Shown: in pieces, positions 46,768 to 57,719 of the stretch
Layout of the letters: each line of letters opens with the position of its first letter
Position numbering within the stretch: position 1 is the first letter of the stretch
Assembly (NCBI GenBank): GCA_039583875.1
Contig: CM077160.1
Location: 109,507,530-109,571,529 of the forward strand
DNA: 64,000 bases
Reading direction: 5' to 3'
Origin: Platanthera guangdongensis
Lineage: Eukaryota; Streptophyta; Magnoliopsida; Asparagales; Orchidaceae
Translations under genes and position numbers: made by a program
Notes under the pieces: model-generated
The model's database searches: none
Seen by the model: the letters and a program-made list of their open reading frames with translations, nothing else
Told to the model about the DNA's origin: nothing

Positions 46768-49700
46768 CTATTCTAAGCTTATCATCCCTAATTCAATTTT
46801 AAATTTATTGAATTTGGTTTCATCTAAGGGTTTAGTATACATGTCAGCTAGCTGATTATCTGTATTAATATACTCTAGTGAAATATCTCCTTTTTCCACA
46901 TGTTCCCTTAGAAAATGGTATTTTATTTCTATGTGCTTAGTACTACTATGGGAGACAAGATTATTTGCAATAGAAATAGCACTTGTAGAATCACAAAATA
47001 AAGGTGTTCTACTTACTTGAATACCATAATCTTCTAGCTGATGTTGAATCCATAGAAGTTGAGCACATCAACTTCCTGCAGCAACATACTCTGACTCTGC
47101 TGTGGAGATAGCCACACTTGTTTGTTTCTTGCTACTCCATGATATCAGCCTTCCACCTAGGAATTGACAGGTACCTGTTGTACTTTTCCTATCTTCCTTG
47201 CAGCCTGCAAAATCTGCATCTGAATAACCTGTCAGTTCAAACTCTCCATTCCTAGGGTACCAAAGGCCTAGATAAGGAGTGCCCTTAAGATAACTCAAAA
47301 TTTTTTTGACTGCTGTCAAGTGAGATTCTTTAGGGCAAGCTTGGTACCTAGCACAGACACATGTAGCATACATGATATCTGGTCTACTTGCAGTCAAATA
47401 TAGTAGGGAGCCAACTATCCCTCTATACAAAGTTTCATCTACAGGTTTCCCTGCATCATCTTTGCTTAGAGACATTGTTGACCCCATAGGAGTTTTCATG
47501 GTAGTGGATGATTCCATACCATACTTCCTTATCAATTCTAGGGTGAACTTAGACTGACATATGGATAAACCATCCTTAGTCTGTCTAACTTGGAGACCCA
47601 GGAAGAACTTAAGTTCCCCCATACTGCTCATTTCAAATTGTCCTTGCATTAATTTTGCAAATTTTCTGCAAAGACAACTTTCTGTAGAACTAAATATGAT
47701 GTCATCTACATATATTTGGACTAAGATAATCTTGCCTCTGGATTCCCTAAGGAATAGAGTCTTGTCTATTTTCCCCCTTGTGAATTTATTCTCAATGAGG
47801 AAACTTGACAGAGTTTCATACTAAGCCCTAGGGGCTTGTTTTAACTCATACAAAGCCTTCCTAACTCTATAAACATAATTAGGTTTAGTAGAATCAACAA
47901 AACCTGATGGCTGTTCCACATAGACTTCTTCCTTCAGATTTCCATTCAGAAAAGCTGACTTAACATCCATTTGGTATACCTTGAACCCTTGGAATGTTGC
48001 ATAGGCAAGGAACGTCCTTATTGCTTCCAGTCTGGCTACTGGAGCAAAGGTTTGATCAAAATCAATACCTTCTTCCTGCGTATATCCTTTAGCAACTAGT
48101 CTAGCTTTGTTCTTTATAATTACTCCATTTTCATCCAACTTGTTCTTAAAGATCCACTTAGTTCCTATAATGTTGTGGCCCTTTGGTTTAGGAACAAGCT
48201 CCCAGACTTTGCATCTTTTGAACTGGTTCAACTCCTCTTGCATTGCCTCAATCCAATGAGGGTCTAGGATAGCTTCTTCAAATTTCTTTGGCTCTACTTG
48301 GGATAGAAAGCTGAAGTAGAGAACTAAACTTTGATTCCTACTCCTTGTTTGTACCCCTTGTCTGAGATCTCCAATGATTTGATTAGCTGGATGATCTTTT
48401 AAATGTCTAATTACTGGAGGCAGCCCGTCTTCTGGTTGTACACCTTCAGCTTCTTCATTCAGCAGCTCCTCTTGTTCTTCTTCAGCAACAGGAGTATCTT
48501 GTACTCCCCCTGGACAGCAGCCACTATCATCCACTTGCTGACTTGCAGTAGATCCTTCTTCAATAGTAAGCTTGTCCATCTTCTCAGTCATACCTGTGGA
48601 GCTGCAAACACTTCTAGACAATTCATTGTTAATGAGTCTAGCTTCATCAAACAATACATGTACTGACTCTTCTACAACTTGAGTAGTTAAGTTGTAGACC
48701 CTATAAGCCTTACTGTTGTTGCTGTACCCAACAAAGATCCCCTCTTGGGATTTGGCAGCAAACTTGGTTAAATAAGACTTACCATTGTTAAGTATATAGC
48801 ATTTACAACCAAAGATCCTGAAATAGGATAGATTTGGTTTTCTGCCCTTCACAATCTCATAGGGGGTCTTATTGTGGCTCTTGGTGATAGTAGCCCTATT
48901 GATCACATGACATGCATTATTGACTGCCTCAACCCAGAAATATTCTGGGAGAGATGTGTCACTCAATAAGGTTCTACCAGCCTCTATCAAGGTTCTATTT
49001 TTCCTTTCAGCAATACCATTTTGCTGAGGTGTTCTTGGTGAGGAAAATTCCTGAAATATCCCAAACTCTTCACATAGCTTTGTCATACTATCAGACTGGA
49101 ATTCAGTACCATGATCACTTCTTATTTTGACCACTGTACTGTCTAACTCATTCTGAATTTGTTTGATAAAACTATAAAAGATACTAGGAGTTTCAAATTT
49201 TTGCCTTAGGAAGAATACCCAGGAAAACCTTGAATAATCATCTACTACCACAAATGTATAGACCTTCCTACCTAGGCTGTGAACTGGCATATGACCAAAA
49301 AGATCCATATGCAAGAGGTATAGGCACCTCACAACATCTTTGTTCTCAATGCTATTAAAGGTGGATCTGGTCTGCTTGCCCTTTTGACAAGCTGAGCATA
49401 TCCCATCCTTTATACACTTAACCTGAGGATCATTCCTCACTAACTCTTTGCTAAAGAGTTGGCCAATTGTCTTATAGTTAAGATGAGTCAGCCTCTTGTG
49501 CCATTTAACACAATGTGAGACCTTCTCATCAGCTACAAGACAAATAGGAGAAACATTGTTCTCACACATAATGTTTAGACAATAGACATTTCTCTTCCTA
49601 TAACCTGTCAGAATGATCTTTTGATCACTTGACCTACTGATATGACAACCATCTTTGACAAATAAGATGTCATATCCTAAATCACTCAGCTGACTTATGC

Positions 49701-49941
49701 TAATGAGGTAATGTTTCAAACCCTTTACATAAGCCACTTGAGTAATTGTAATAAGGTTGCTAGAAATGTTACCAAAGCCTTTGATGATTCCTTTTTCAGA
49801 ACCACCAAAGATAACTTTAGGACCATCCTTGATTGATGTATAGTCCTTCAGCAATCCCCTAGTTCCAGTCATGTGTCCGGAACATCCACTGTCCAAGTAC
49901 CATATTGGGGCATGACCACTTGGACTCACCTGCAAAACAGA
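46768..49941 (-). pseudogene. pol: E pol (PR-IN-RT-RNase H)
   Basis: Minus strand. Open for 704 codons from 49935 to 47821 (protease through RT fingers), then shifted, and continuing 47649-47068 (connection and RNase H) to TAG 46770-46768. Motifs: WYLDSGCS protease; H-H-C-C pre-integrase; integrase core with SDHGTEF and [24 protein letters not shown] and the YVDD region at 47700; RNase H YSDADFAG and AESEYVA. Some normally conserved residues are changed only in this arm ([19 protein letters not shown]). It starts just after the in-frame TAA 49944-49942. Confidence 0.92.
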
Positions 49942-50046
49942 TTACTTTACCTTAGAACCTAAATAATTCTTGGGTCCTTGGTGCAAGTCAGTCTGATTCT
50001 TAACAAAACCACCTGTAGCTTTTCTAGCAGGCAGTTTGCTACTCAC
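49930..50046 (-). other. 117-nt gag/pol junction segment with splice-like ends (right-arm copy)
   Basis: Minus strand AAG|GTGAGT at 50046 and TTTTGCAG|GTGAG at 49930, enclosing TAA 49944-49942. The frame is open on both sides, so removal fuses gag and pol in frame. Confidence 0.45.
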
Positions 50047-51954
50047 CTTGGCATTTGAATTATGCCAACAATCTATGACAAAGTGGCCTATCTTGCCACA
50101 ACACCAACACTCAAATATGTTGTACCTTTATTTAGGTATAACCCTGGTTGTTTTATCTACAACAGGCTTCTTGTTGAGTACTGGGGCTTTGCCCTTAGAC
50201 TTGGACTTTACTGTCCAGGCAGGTTTTGTAAACCCTAATCCAGTTTTACCCTTATGAGGTACAAACTCATCTATTAAAGGTAGAACAGATTTTGGTTTAG
50301 AGAAACTTGCTACAATATCTCTCTCCTTCTGAAGACTAATCTCCAGATTTCTAATTTGATCATTCTTGAATGTAATAGTTCTCATCTGAATAACAGTAAT
50401 GTTCTTCAGTCTGGCTATTTCATTTAGTTTCTGATCAATCAACTTGTCAAAATCTGTTGCAGCTACTTTGAGACTAGCAATCTCCTTAGCCTGAGTTTTG
50501 GCCAAGAGTTTGCTTTTCCTCAAAGCCTGCAACAATACTCTATATTCATCAATCAACTGATGAATGTCTCCTTCAGATTCAGATCCACTCTCATCACATG
50601 ATGCTGATGTATCTGAATCTGACTCAGTACTAGAAATTGAACTTGAAGAACAATTTTGTACCTGACTAGGTCCAGGCTGATCCTGGATTTTGTCTCGTTC
50701 TGATAAGGCCATCAGTCCCTGGCATTGATTGTCTTCATGCTCATATATTGAGTTCATTAATTTTATGAACTCATCTTCCTCTTCTTCAGCAAACAGTCCA
50801 ATATAAGCTTCAGCTTCTGAATCAGTTTCTGAAGATGACATATCAGACAGACTTTTGTCTTTCTTAGCAACAAAGGATCTTTCCTTTTTGCTCTTAAACT
50901 GAGTCTTCTTCTTGTATGTTGACTCTTTCCTCTTTTCTGGACAATCAGCAACTACATGTCCTTGTCTATTGCAACAATAACAAACTATCTTTGAGGATGT
51001 AGTTTTACTTGGCTTGGACTTTCTTCTTTCATTCTTTAATGACTTCTGTGAAGTGGATGGCTTAGACCTCCACTGTTTCTTCTTTAGAAACTTCTGAAAA
51101 TGTCTAGTGAAAGCTGCAAAGTCTTCATCACTCTCACTGCTTTCAGAATTCTTGCTTTCTGACTTATCTGTCTCAGCCTCAGCAACTTTTTGAGGTGGAG
51201 ATGGAGACTTACTTTTATATTTCCTAGTGGCTTCTGTCTTGAAAGCCACAGCTCTTTCTTTGTGCTCAACTCTGGTAGTCTTCTCTTCCTCCTTCCTTGC
51301 CATTAACTGCATCTCATAAGATAACAGTTTTCCAAATAATGTTGGAGGAGGTATATCTGCTAATTTGGCCATTTCCCTTATGGCACAAATCTTGGTATCC
51401 CAGTCCTTAGTCAGGGATCTCAAGAACTTATCATTCAATTCATAATTGCTGAACTCTCTTCCATAGGACATCAATTCATTGACTATCCTATAGAATTTCT
51501 TGTAGCATTCTGTTATGCTATCAGACCTGCCTTGTCTGAAGCTTTCATACTCTTGATTTAATAAAGACTTCCTGTCTTGTCTGACCTCTTCAGATCCTTC
51601 CATATAGACTATCAGTGTGTCCCACATTTCTTTTGATGTTTTACAATGAATCAGATTCTGAAATGTGGCATCATCAATTGCACTTACAATAATATTCTGA
51701 GCCCTCTTGTCCATAGTGACCAGAATTATTTCATCCTTAGTCATTTCTGAATAGTCTTTTGGAGTTCTCTGATTAGCATCCAACACAGATACTTTCATTG
51801 GCACATATAACCCTTCTTTAACAGTAATATATATTCTTGGATCTGAGGCTTCCATAAAAAGTCTAACCCTTTCTTTCCAAATGCCAAAGATATCCTTTCT
51901 GCAGATTGGCAACTTCATGGATCCTAACTCTTTGTGATTCTCTGTTGAACCCAT
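49942..51954 (-). pseudogene. gag: E gag
   Basis: Minus strand from ATG 51954. Open for 608 codons to 50128, where a CAA is TAA in this arm only; the same frame then runs to the shared TAA at 49942. Residues 1-230 are capsid-like (GSMKLPICRKDIFGIWKERV, HCKTSKEMWDTL). A basic linker carries CYCCNRQGHVVADC (about residue 320), then a Ser/Asp/Glu-rich segment, a coiled coil (about residues 475-570) and a second knuckle CWCCGKIGHFVIDC after the private stop. Two CCHC knuckles and a long acidic extension are Sirevirus features. Forms the particle and binds the RNA genome. Confidence 0.93.
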
Positions 51955-52031
51955 TTTCTTGATTCTTGATTCTACTGATTTTGCCTACAGGATCTTGTAC
52001 TCAGACTGTTATGTCCTTTTTGAGTAACCTC

Positions 52032-52043
52032 CCTATGATACCA
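52032..52043 (-). other. Primer binding site of E (right-arm copy), altered
   Basis: Minus strand TGGTATCATAGG, identical to the left arm, so the change is real rather than a read error. Confidence 0.88.
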
Positions 52044-52045
52044 CT

Positions 52046-53934
52046 TGAAAGAACTAGTGCCTAAACCACCTAGAGGGGGGGGGGGGGGGTGAATAGGTGC
52101 ACTTAATCTTTTTTAACTTTTATGACAGAAACTCAAAATTATATGCAATTCTTCACAGCAATTTAGCACAGCTAACACATCAATCACACAAGCATATAAT
52201 CACAGAGAGCACACAGAATTTATAGTGGTTCCCCAAGGTCTGGGTACATCCACTTTCCCCCTTCGCCTATCTAGTAGTGTACTAGATTCGGCCTAACTTC
52301 TCCACTATTCCTCAGATCCTCAGATCTTACAACTCAGAACCCCAAATAGGTTCCTACAGCTCAGAGTGATCCCACTCCTACAACTCAGGCACAAAGCCCT
52401 ACCACTCAGTCTTCACCAAGACCTACACTCAGCCTTCAACAAGGCCTACACTCAGCCTTCAACAAGGCCTATACTCAGAGAAATGTATCTCCTACACTCA
52501 GGCACTCAGGCCCTACCACTCAGCCTTTATAGATATAGGCTTACAACTCAGATCCCTAAGGATCCTACAGAAAATAAAGAATACAAATATTATTAACCAC
52601 AACTCTGATTGAGAAAGTAGAGTTGACTGGCTTCTTGATGAGTTCTTGAAAGAACTTTGCTGAGATCAACCTCCCTTGGCTTTTCTTCAAAGCTTCTTGA
52701 ATTAGAACACAGTAGGGTTGAATCTCTAGGCAGATGATCTTCAATCAACTGCTGTCTTGTGATTCTAATATCAATCTGAATCTTTCTTTAACAGCCTGGT
52801 TCAACAGCTATCTTCTTAGAAGGAGCTTTCTCTCTCCAACTTCTTAGATCTTCACTTGAAGGTCTTCTTCTTGTTGTGTTGTTTTTCACTTCAGTGATTG
52901 CTTCTTCTTATTCTGATTCAATGCCTTCTGTTGAAGGAATAAGCCTTTATATAGACTTTCTTCATGGTGACCGGCTGATCCGGTTTCTAACGAACTTCTG
53001 ACAGCACTGACAGTAGCAGTTGACTGGTTGAAATGGTAGCTGTCAAGTCATCCAGTCACTTCTTGAAACCTCTGTCACTATCTGAAAGTGTCGAGACAGA
53101 TAGTCTTTAAGTGTCGACACAATTAGACCAAGTGTCGACATAAGTAGATTAAGTGTCGACACTAGCCTTCATGGTGTCGACACAACTCCTTGTGTTGTAG
53201 AAACTACTTCTCGACACTGCTTATTCAGAATGTGTCGACTCTGATCCTGTGTGTCGACACAAGTATTTCTTCTTCAATACTTAGTTGATTTCTGCTAAGT
53301 GTCGACACAACTCCTTTGTGTCGACACATCTTCTTGTGTTGAAACTTGCTAAGTGTCGACACATCTTCTTTGTGTCGACACATGCCTTCTGTGTTGAAGC
53401 TTTTGCTGAGTGTCGACACTTCTCCTTAGTGTCGACACATTCTTCATGTGTTGAGACTTTTGTTGAGTGTCGACACATCTCCTTTGTGTCGACACTTGTA
53501 TTTAAACTCTGTTGAAGTTTGCTGAGTGTCGACACAGCCTCCTAGTGTCGACACTTTTGATGTCGACAAAGTTCCTCTGGGTGTCGACACTGCTTCTAAG
53601 TGTCGACACTGACTCTTTAGACATTTCTTCATTGTGTGTCGACACTGCCTGTATGTGTCGACACTTTCCTTCTGGTGTCGACTCTGCATTCCTGGTGTCG
53701 ACACAATTACTCCAAGTGTCGACACTGCTTCTCTGGGTGTCGACACAAGTCTTCTTAAGTGTCGACACTTTTCTTCTGGGTGTCGACACATGGACTTAGA
53801 AACTTTTCCTGCAAACCTGCAGTTACTTAACCTGCACCAATAAACTCAAAACACATCAAATACACCTTGATGTATATCATTGAGTAGGGTGAGGCTTCTT
53901 CAAATCAGATATATATATTCCAATGTACCCAACA
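52046..53934 (-). mobile_element. E 5' LTR (right-arm copy)
   Basis: 1889 bp. Palindrome array about 53108-53790, TATA near 52950, GGCTGAGTGTAGG repeats 52360-52560. Confidence 0.94.
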
Positions 53935-53939
53935 GTATA
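53935..53939. repeat. Target-site duplication of E (right arm, right copy)
   Basis: GTATA, pair of 41255-41259. Confidence 0.93.
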
Positions 53940-55569
53940 TAGAGAACCTTGAAAGACTAGGGTTTCCTCGGGGCCAAGAGTTGGCCACAGGCCTGATCCT
54001 GCAATCGTTGCTGGACAGTTATGAGCAGTTCGTCTTGAACTATAATATGAATGAAATAGACAAGACACTGGCTGAGCTCTTAGGTATGTTGTGAACTGTC
54101 GAGATAAATATGAAGAAGGCTAAGCCCGCTAGCCCCATACTGATGGTGCATAAAGGTAAGGGCAAGGTCAAGTGCTTTAAGAAGATGAAGGTAGGACCTA
54201 AGTCAGCTCTGGAGCCCAAATCTTCTGCACTGAAAATAAAGGCTCAGGGAAAGAGGGAAAGTGCCACCATTGTGGCAAGGTTGTTCATTGGAGGAGGAAT
54301 TGTCCTTCGTACATTGAGGGTCTGCAAAAGATGAGGGGAGGTACGACTTCCGCTTCAGGTATTTATGTTATAGAGATAAACCTTTCTGCTCCGTCATTCT
54401 GGGTATTAGATAGCAGATGTGGTTCTCACATTTGTATAAATATGCAAGAACTAGGAAGGATAAGATGGCTGAGTAAATGAGAGGTGGACCTACGCGTTGG
54501 CAATGAAGCAAGAGTTGTTGCTATCGCTGTGGGGGTTTACCGTCTTTCTTTGCCCAGTGGGCTTGTTTTGGAACTTAATAACTGTTATTATGTTCATGCA
54601 ATAACTAGAAACATTATTTCTATTTCATGTTTAGACATGATTGGATTTTCTTTTATAATTAAGAACAATGGTTGTTCTATATTTTAGAATGATATTTGTT
54701 ATGTTGTAGCCCAAATGTTTAATGGTTTATATGCTTGAAATTTAGACTATCAGATCTATAACATAGAAAATACTAAAGACTAAGAACAAATGACTTGAGC
54801 TCTACGTACCTTTGGCATTGTCGTTTGGGCCATATAAATGAGAAACATATATCCAAGCTCCATAAAGATGGGCTACTAGACTCATTTGATTATGAATCAT
54901 TTGAGAGATACGAATCTTATTTGTTAGGCAAAATGACTAAGATCTCTTTCACTGGCTTCAATGAGATGGCTGATGATCTATTGGGTATAATACATAGTGA
55001 TGTATGTCTACCCATGAGTTCTATGGCTAGAGGTGGGTACTTCTACTTTGTTGCATTTACTGATGATTTCAGTTGATACGAATATGTGTATCTTATGAAG
55101 TGCAATAATCTGAAAACTTTGAAAAGTTCAAAGTGTTTAAGAACGAAGTGGAGAACCAATTAGGTAAGAATGTTAAAGCACTTAGATCTAACCGAGATGG
55201 CGAATACGTAACTCATGAGTTTCATGATCATCTGAAAGAGTGTGGTATTGTATCACATCTCACTCCACCTAGAACACCACAAAATAATGGTGTGTCTGAG
55301 CGGAATAATTGTACTCTGTTAGACATGGTACGATCGATGATGAGTCATGCATATCTGCATGTTTCCTTTTGGGGTTTTGCTCTAGAAACTACCGCTTTAA
55401 CACTAAATCACACTCCAACGAAAGCAGTTCTAAAGACACCATATGATATATGGACTGGGAAGCATCCTAGTATGTCGTTCATTAAGGTTTGGGGCTGTGA
55501 GGCATACATGCAACATAAAATGCCTGACAAGCTGGAACCCAAATCAGATAAGTGTTATCTTGTGGGGTA
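53940..55569 (+). pseudogene. pol: Element D gag C-terminus, protease remnant and integrase
   Basis: Continues D gag in frame after E. The zinc knuckle CHHCGKVVHWRRNC lies at about 54258. The protease site reads LDSRCGSHIC (about 54405), where copia proteases have DSG, so the active site looks lost. Pre-integrase YLWHCRLGHINEKHI is at about 54800; the integrase core has IIHSDVCLPM, SNRDGEY, TPPRTPQNNGVSERNN. It has a TGA in the integrase (about 55074), a frameshift near 55115 and other stops. It ends abruptly after LVGY at 55569, where F is inserted; RT and RNase H of D are not in the window. Confidence 0.88.
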
Positions 55570-57653
55570 TGTAACACCCCCGATCCATCTCATAGCATAT
55601 AACAGTAGGTCCGGTCGGGGCCCGACGTCATATACCACAGATAGACCAGGTGGTTACTCAATAGAATACTATCAAACTAATAACCAACGTCCTACACAGA
55701 GTCATTCTAGCGGAAGCAATTATTAAAAGTTACAAATTAAATAACCCAGCCACAAGCATGAATGTTCACTACAAAACCCAATAGGAATGAAGTACAATAC
55801 ACAAGTACAATGGCCTTAAGGCCTTATAATTGTTTACTCAAATAAAATGTGTCTTCCATACCACGACACGCAAGCCGGTCACACATGAATAAACAAGTAA
55901 ACACTCAAAAATTTGGCCTTCGAGGGCTGCTCAGCAACTTTGGCTTTAGCTCGCTATTTACCGCTCGGCTCCGCAGCACCTGCCAGCAACAATCCACCGC
56001 AACGGTGACAAACAAAAGCAACGGTCAGCTATGCTGACCAAATTATAACGATCCCGCCCCCATAATCGGGGTGACAATGCTCTTTCCCTGCACTTTGTTA
56101 GCATAACCAAGCAGTATAATGAATAAACACTTCATCACAGGCATGGGCACGCACGACCTCACACCCCGTGCACTCAGGGCACATTCTCGGTGAACACGGT
56201 CAAAGTCCGTTGACTCACCACCACCCCTTGGACGACAATATCTCGTGAGCATTTGGTATTTCTGGCCACTGCCTAAGACCCTCCATCTATGCCAACGGCG
56301 AGTACCACATACTTTAGGTCTCTCTAACCGAACCACATAGATCGGGTACGGTTCCGCCTAACCCGTTGCTCACACCGCAACGTCAACTTAAGTCGTCTGC
56401 GTGGGTCAAGCTTCCCCGAGTCCCGTATCGTTTACACACATCACATAACCCAGTTATGTTCAGGCTGGCACCCAGGCCACCATGTTGGCAGAATCACGCA
56501 TCTGCCCAGTTTTTCGGGTGCACCTTGGAGTTAATCCCCAAGACTCCCTGTTGCAATCTACCACGTAGAAAACCCGAAAAACAAACATTCGCGTGGAGTC
56601 TTCTCCAGCCATTCATGCAATGCAACATCACCGATCCATACCAACTTGTCCGGGTAGGCTTCACACATCATGCTTATATCCGTTATGGATTACGGAATCT
56701 ACATGTACACAACATGGACTATTCATGTCTACCCGAAGGAACGCCTCAACTCACCGCAAACTCGCGAGAGCGGGCTTCCTATGCAAAGGAAAAGAGAACT
56801 TCACATGTCCTAGGATGATAATCGTTACCCTATCATTTGTCCTTGGCGCCATGGAAATGTATGCAGATTAAAAGCACCGCAATCTCCTCGCCTCCGTAGA
56901 TCCGAAGTCAGCTTGCGATTTGGAGCCCCGAAGCTCCGTCGGTGACCGGATCTAGCCTCCTTTCTTCTTCCTTGCTCTCCCCTCTCTCTAAACTTTAGAA
57001 AGAGAATAACCCAATTGAAATGGGGTTTTCAAAGCCCTAAACCCGAGTATATCCAAGCAAGAACAACCACCAGCCGTCGGATCCCAACATAAGGAAACAG
57101 ACGGCCACGATCTAGAGCTGAAATGCAAAATCTGGGCCGAACACGGCCTGCGACACGCCCGTATCCAGGGCCGTGTTCCCCATTCACCGTCGAAACCAAC
57201 GCATCCCGAAAAGAACACGGGCACCCGACACGCCCGTGTCAAACTTAACACGCCCGTGTCATCTAGAACACGGTCGTGTACTGTGCCGTATTACTCCATC
57301 AACACAGGACCAACACCAACCCGAGAAGAATACGGGTCTTAGACATGCCCGTGTCTCATTTGACACGCCCGTGTCTACCAGACACTGCCCGTGTGCCGAC
57401 CCCGTATAACAACCATGCCATAGCCCGGATTCAACCCGAGAAGGACACGGCCTGTGACACGCACGTGTCCCAGGCCGTGCCCACTGCTCGACGATCGTCG
57501 CCTCCAAAATTCGTCAACCTCTCGGCTAGATCGTCGACCCGAGCACGACACGCCCCGGGGACACGCTCGTGTCCCAGGCCGTGTGCCCCCTGCCAAATTC
57601 CAAACTTGGCTCAAAATGCCTCCCGTCACTCTTTTGAGTTTCGGGGCATTACA
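55570..57653 (-). mobile_element. Element F (Ty3/gypsy) 3' LTR
   Basis: Minus strand TGTAATGCCCCGAAACTC...GGGGTGTTACA, 2084 bp, with TGTAA/TTACA ends typical of many plant gypsy LTRs. The D pol sequence GGGTA at 55565-55569 is the candidate duplication. Positions 55570-57019 are also in the left arm. The body contains no convincing gene. Confidence 0.88.
57130..57600 (-). repeat. ACACGGGCGTGT-type repeats in F LTR
   Basis: More than ten copies of ACACGGGCGTGTC and variants in both orientations (for example GACACGCCCGTGTC at 57227-57240 and 57362-57375), GC-rich, near the 5' (U3) end of the minus-strand LTR. Confidence 0.88.
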
Positions 57654-57672
57654 ACTCTCTCCCTCTTAAAAG
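57654..57672 (-). other. Polypurine tract of F
   Basis: Minus strand CTTTTAAGAGGGAGAGAGT directly before the LTR TGTAATG. Confidence 0.8.
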
Positions 57673-57719
57673 AATTTCGTCCCTGAAATTATATAAAGGA
57701 AAGATAAACACAAAACTTA

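Larger units (their letters stand above)
41260..53934 (-). mobile_element. Element E, complete Sirevirus-like Ty1/copia (right-arm copy)
   Basis: 12,675 bp on the minus strand: 5' LTR 53934-52046, PBS, gag, in-frame TAA, pol, internal palindrome array and TATA, third ORF, PPT, 3' LTR 43144-41260. GTATA duplications and highly similar LTRs show a recent, complete insertion. The polyprotein layout with an extra downstream ORF and two CCHC knuckles in gag fits Sireviruses. Two shared stops in the third ORF and an altered primer site suggest the copy itself is no longer fully competent. Confidence 0.95.
34471..57019 (-). repeat. Right arm of giant inverted repeat
   Basis: Reverse complement of 12013-34458. 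It continues past 57019 into F sequence with no counterpart, because the partner arm stops at the N gap. Open reading frames are longer here (E gag 608 codons, E pol 704 codons), but some conserved residues are substituted. Confidence 0.95.

Noticed and set aside
57173..57690. Arg/Pro-rich open frames in the F LTR
   Set aside because: Explained by the GC-rich ACACGGGCGTGT repeats; no conserved domain.
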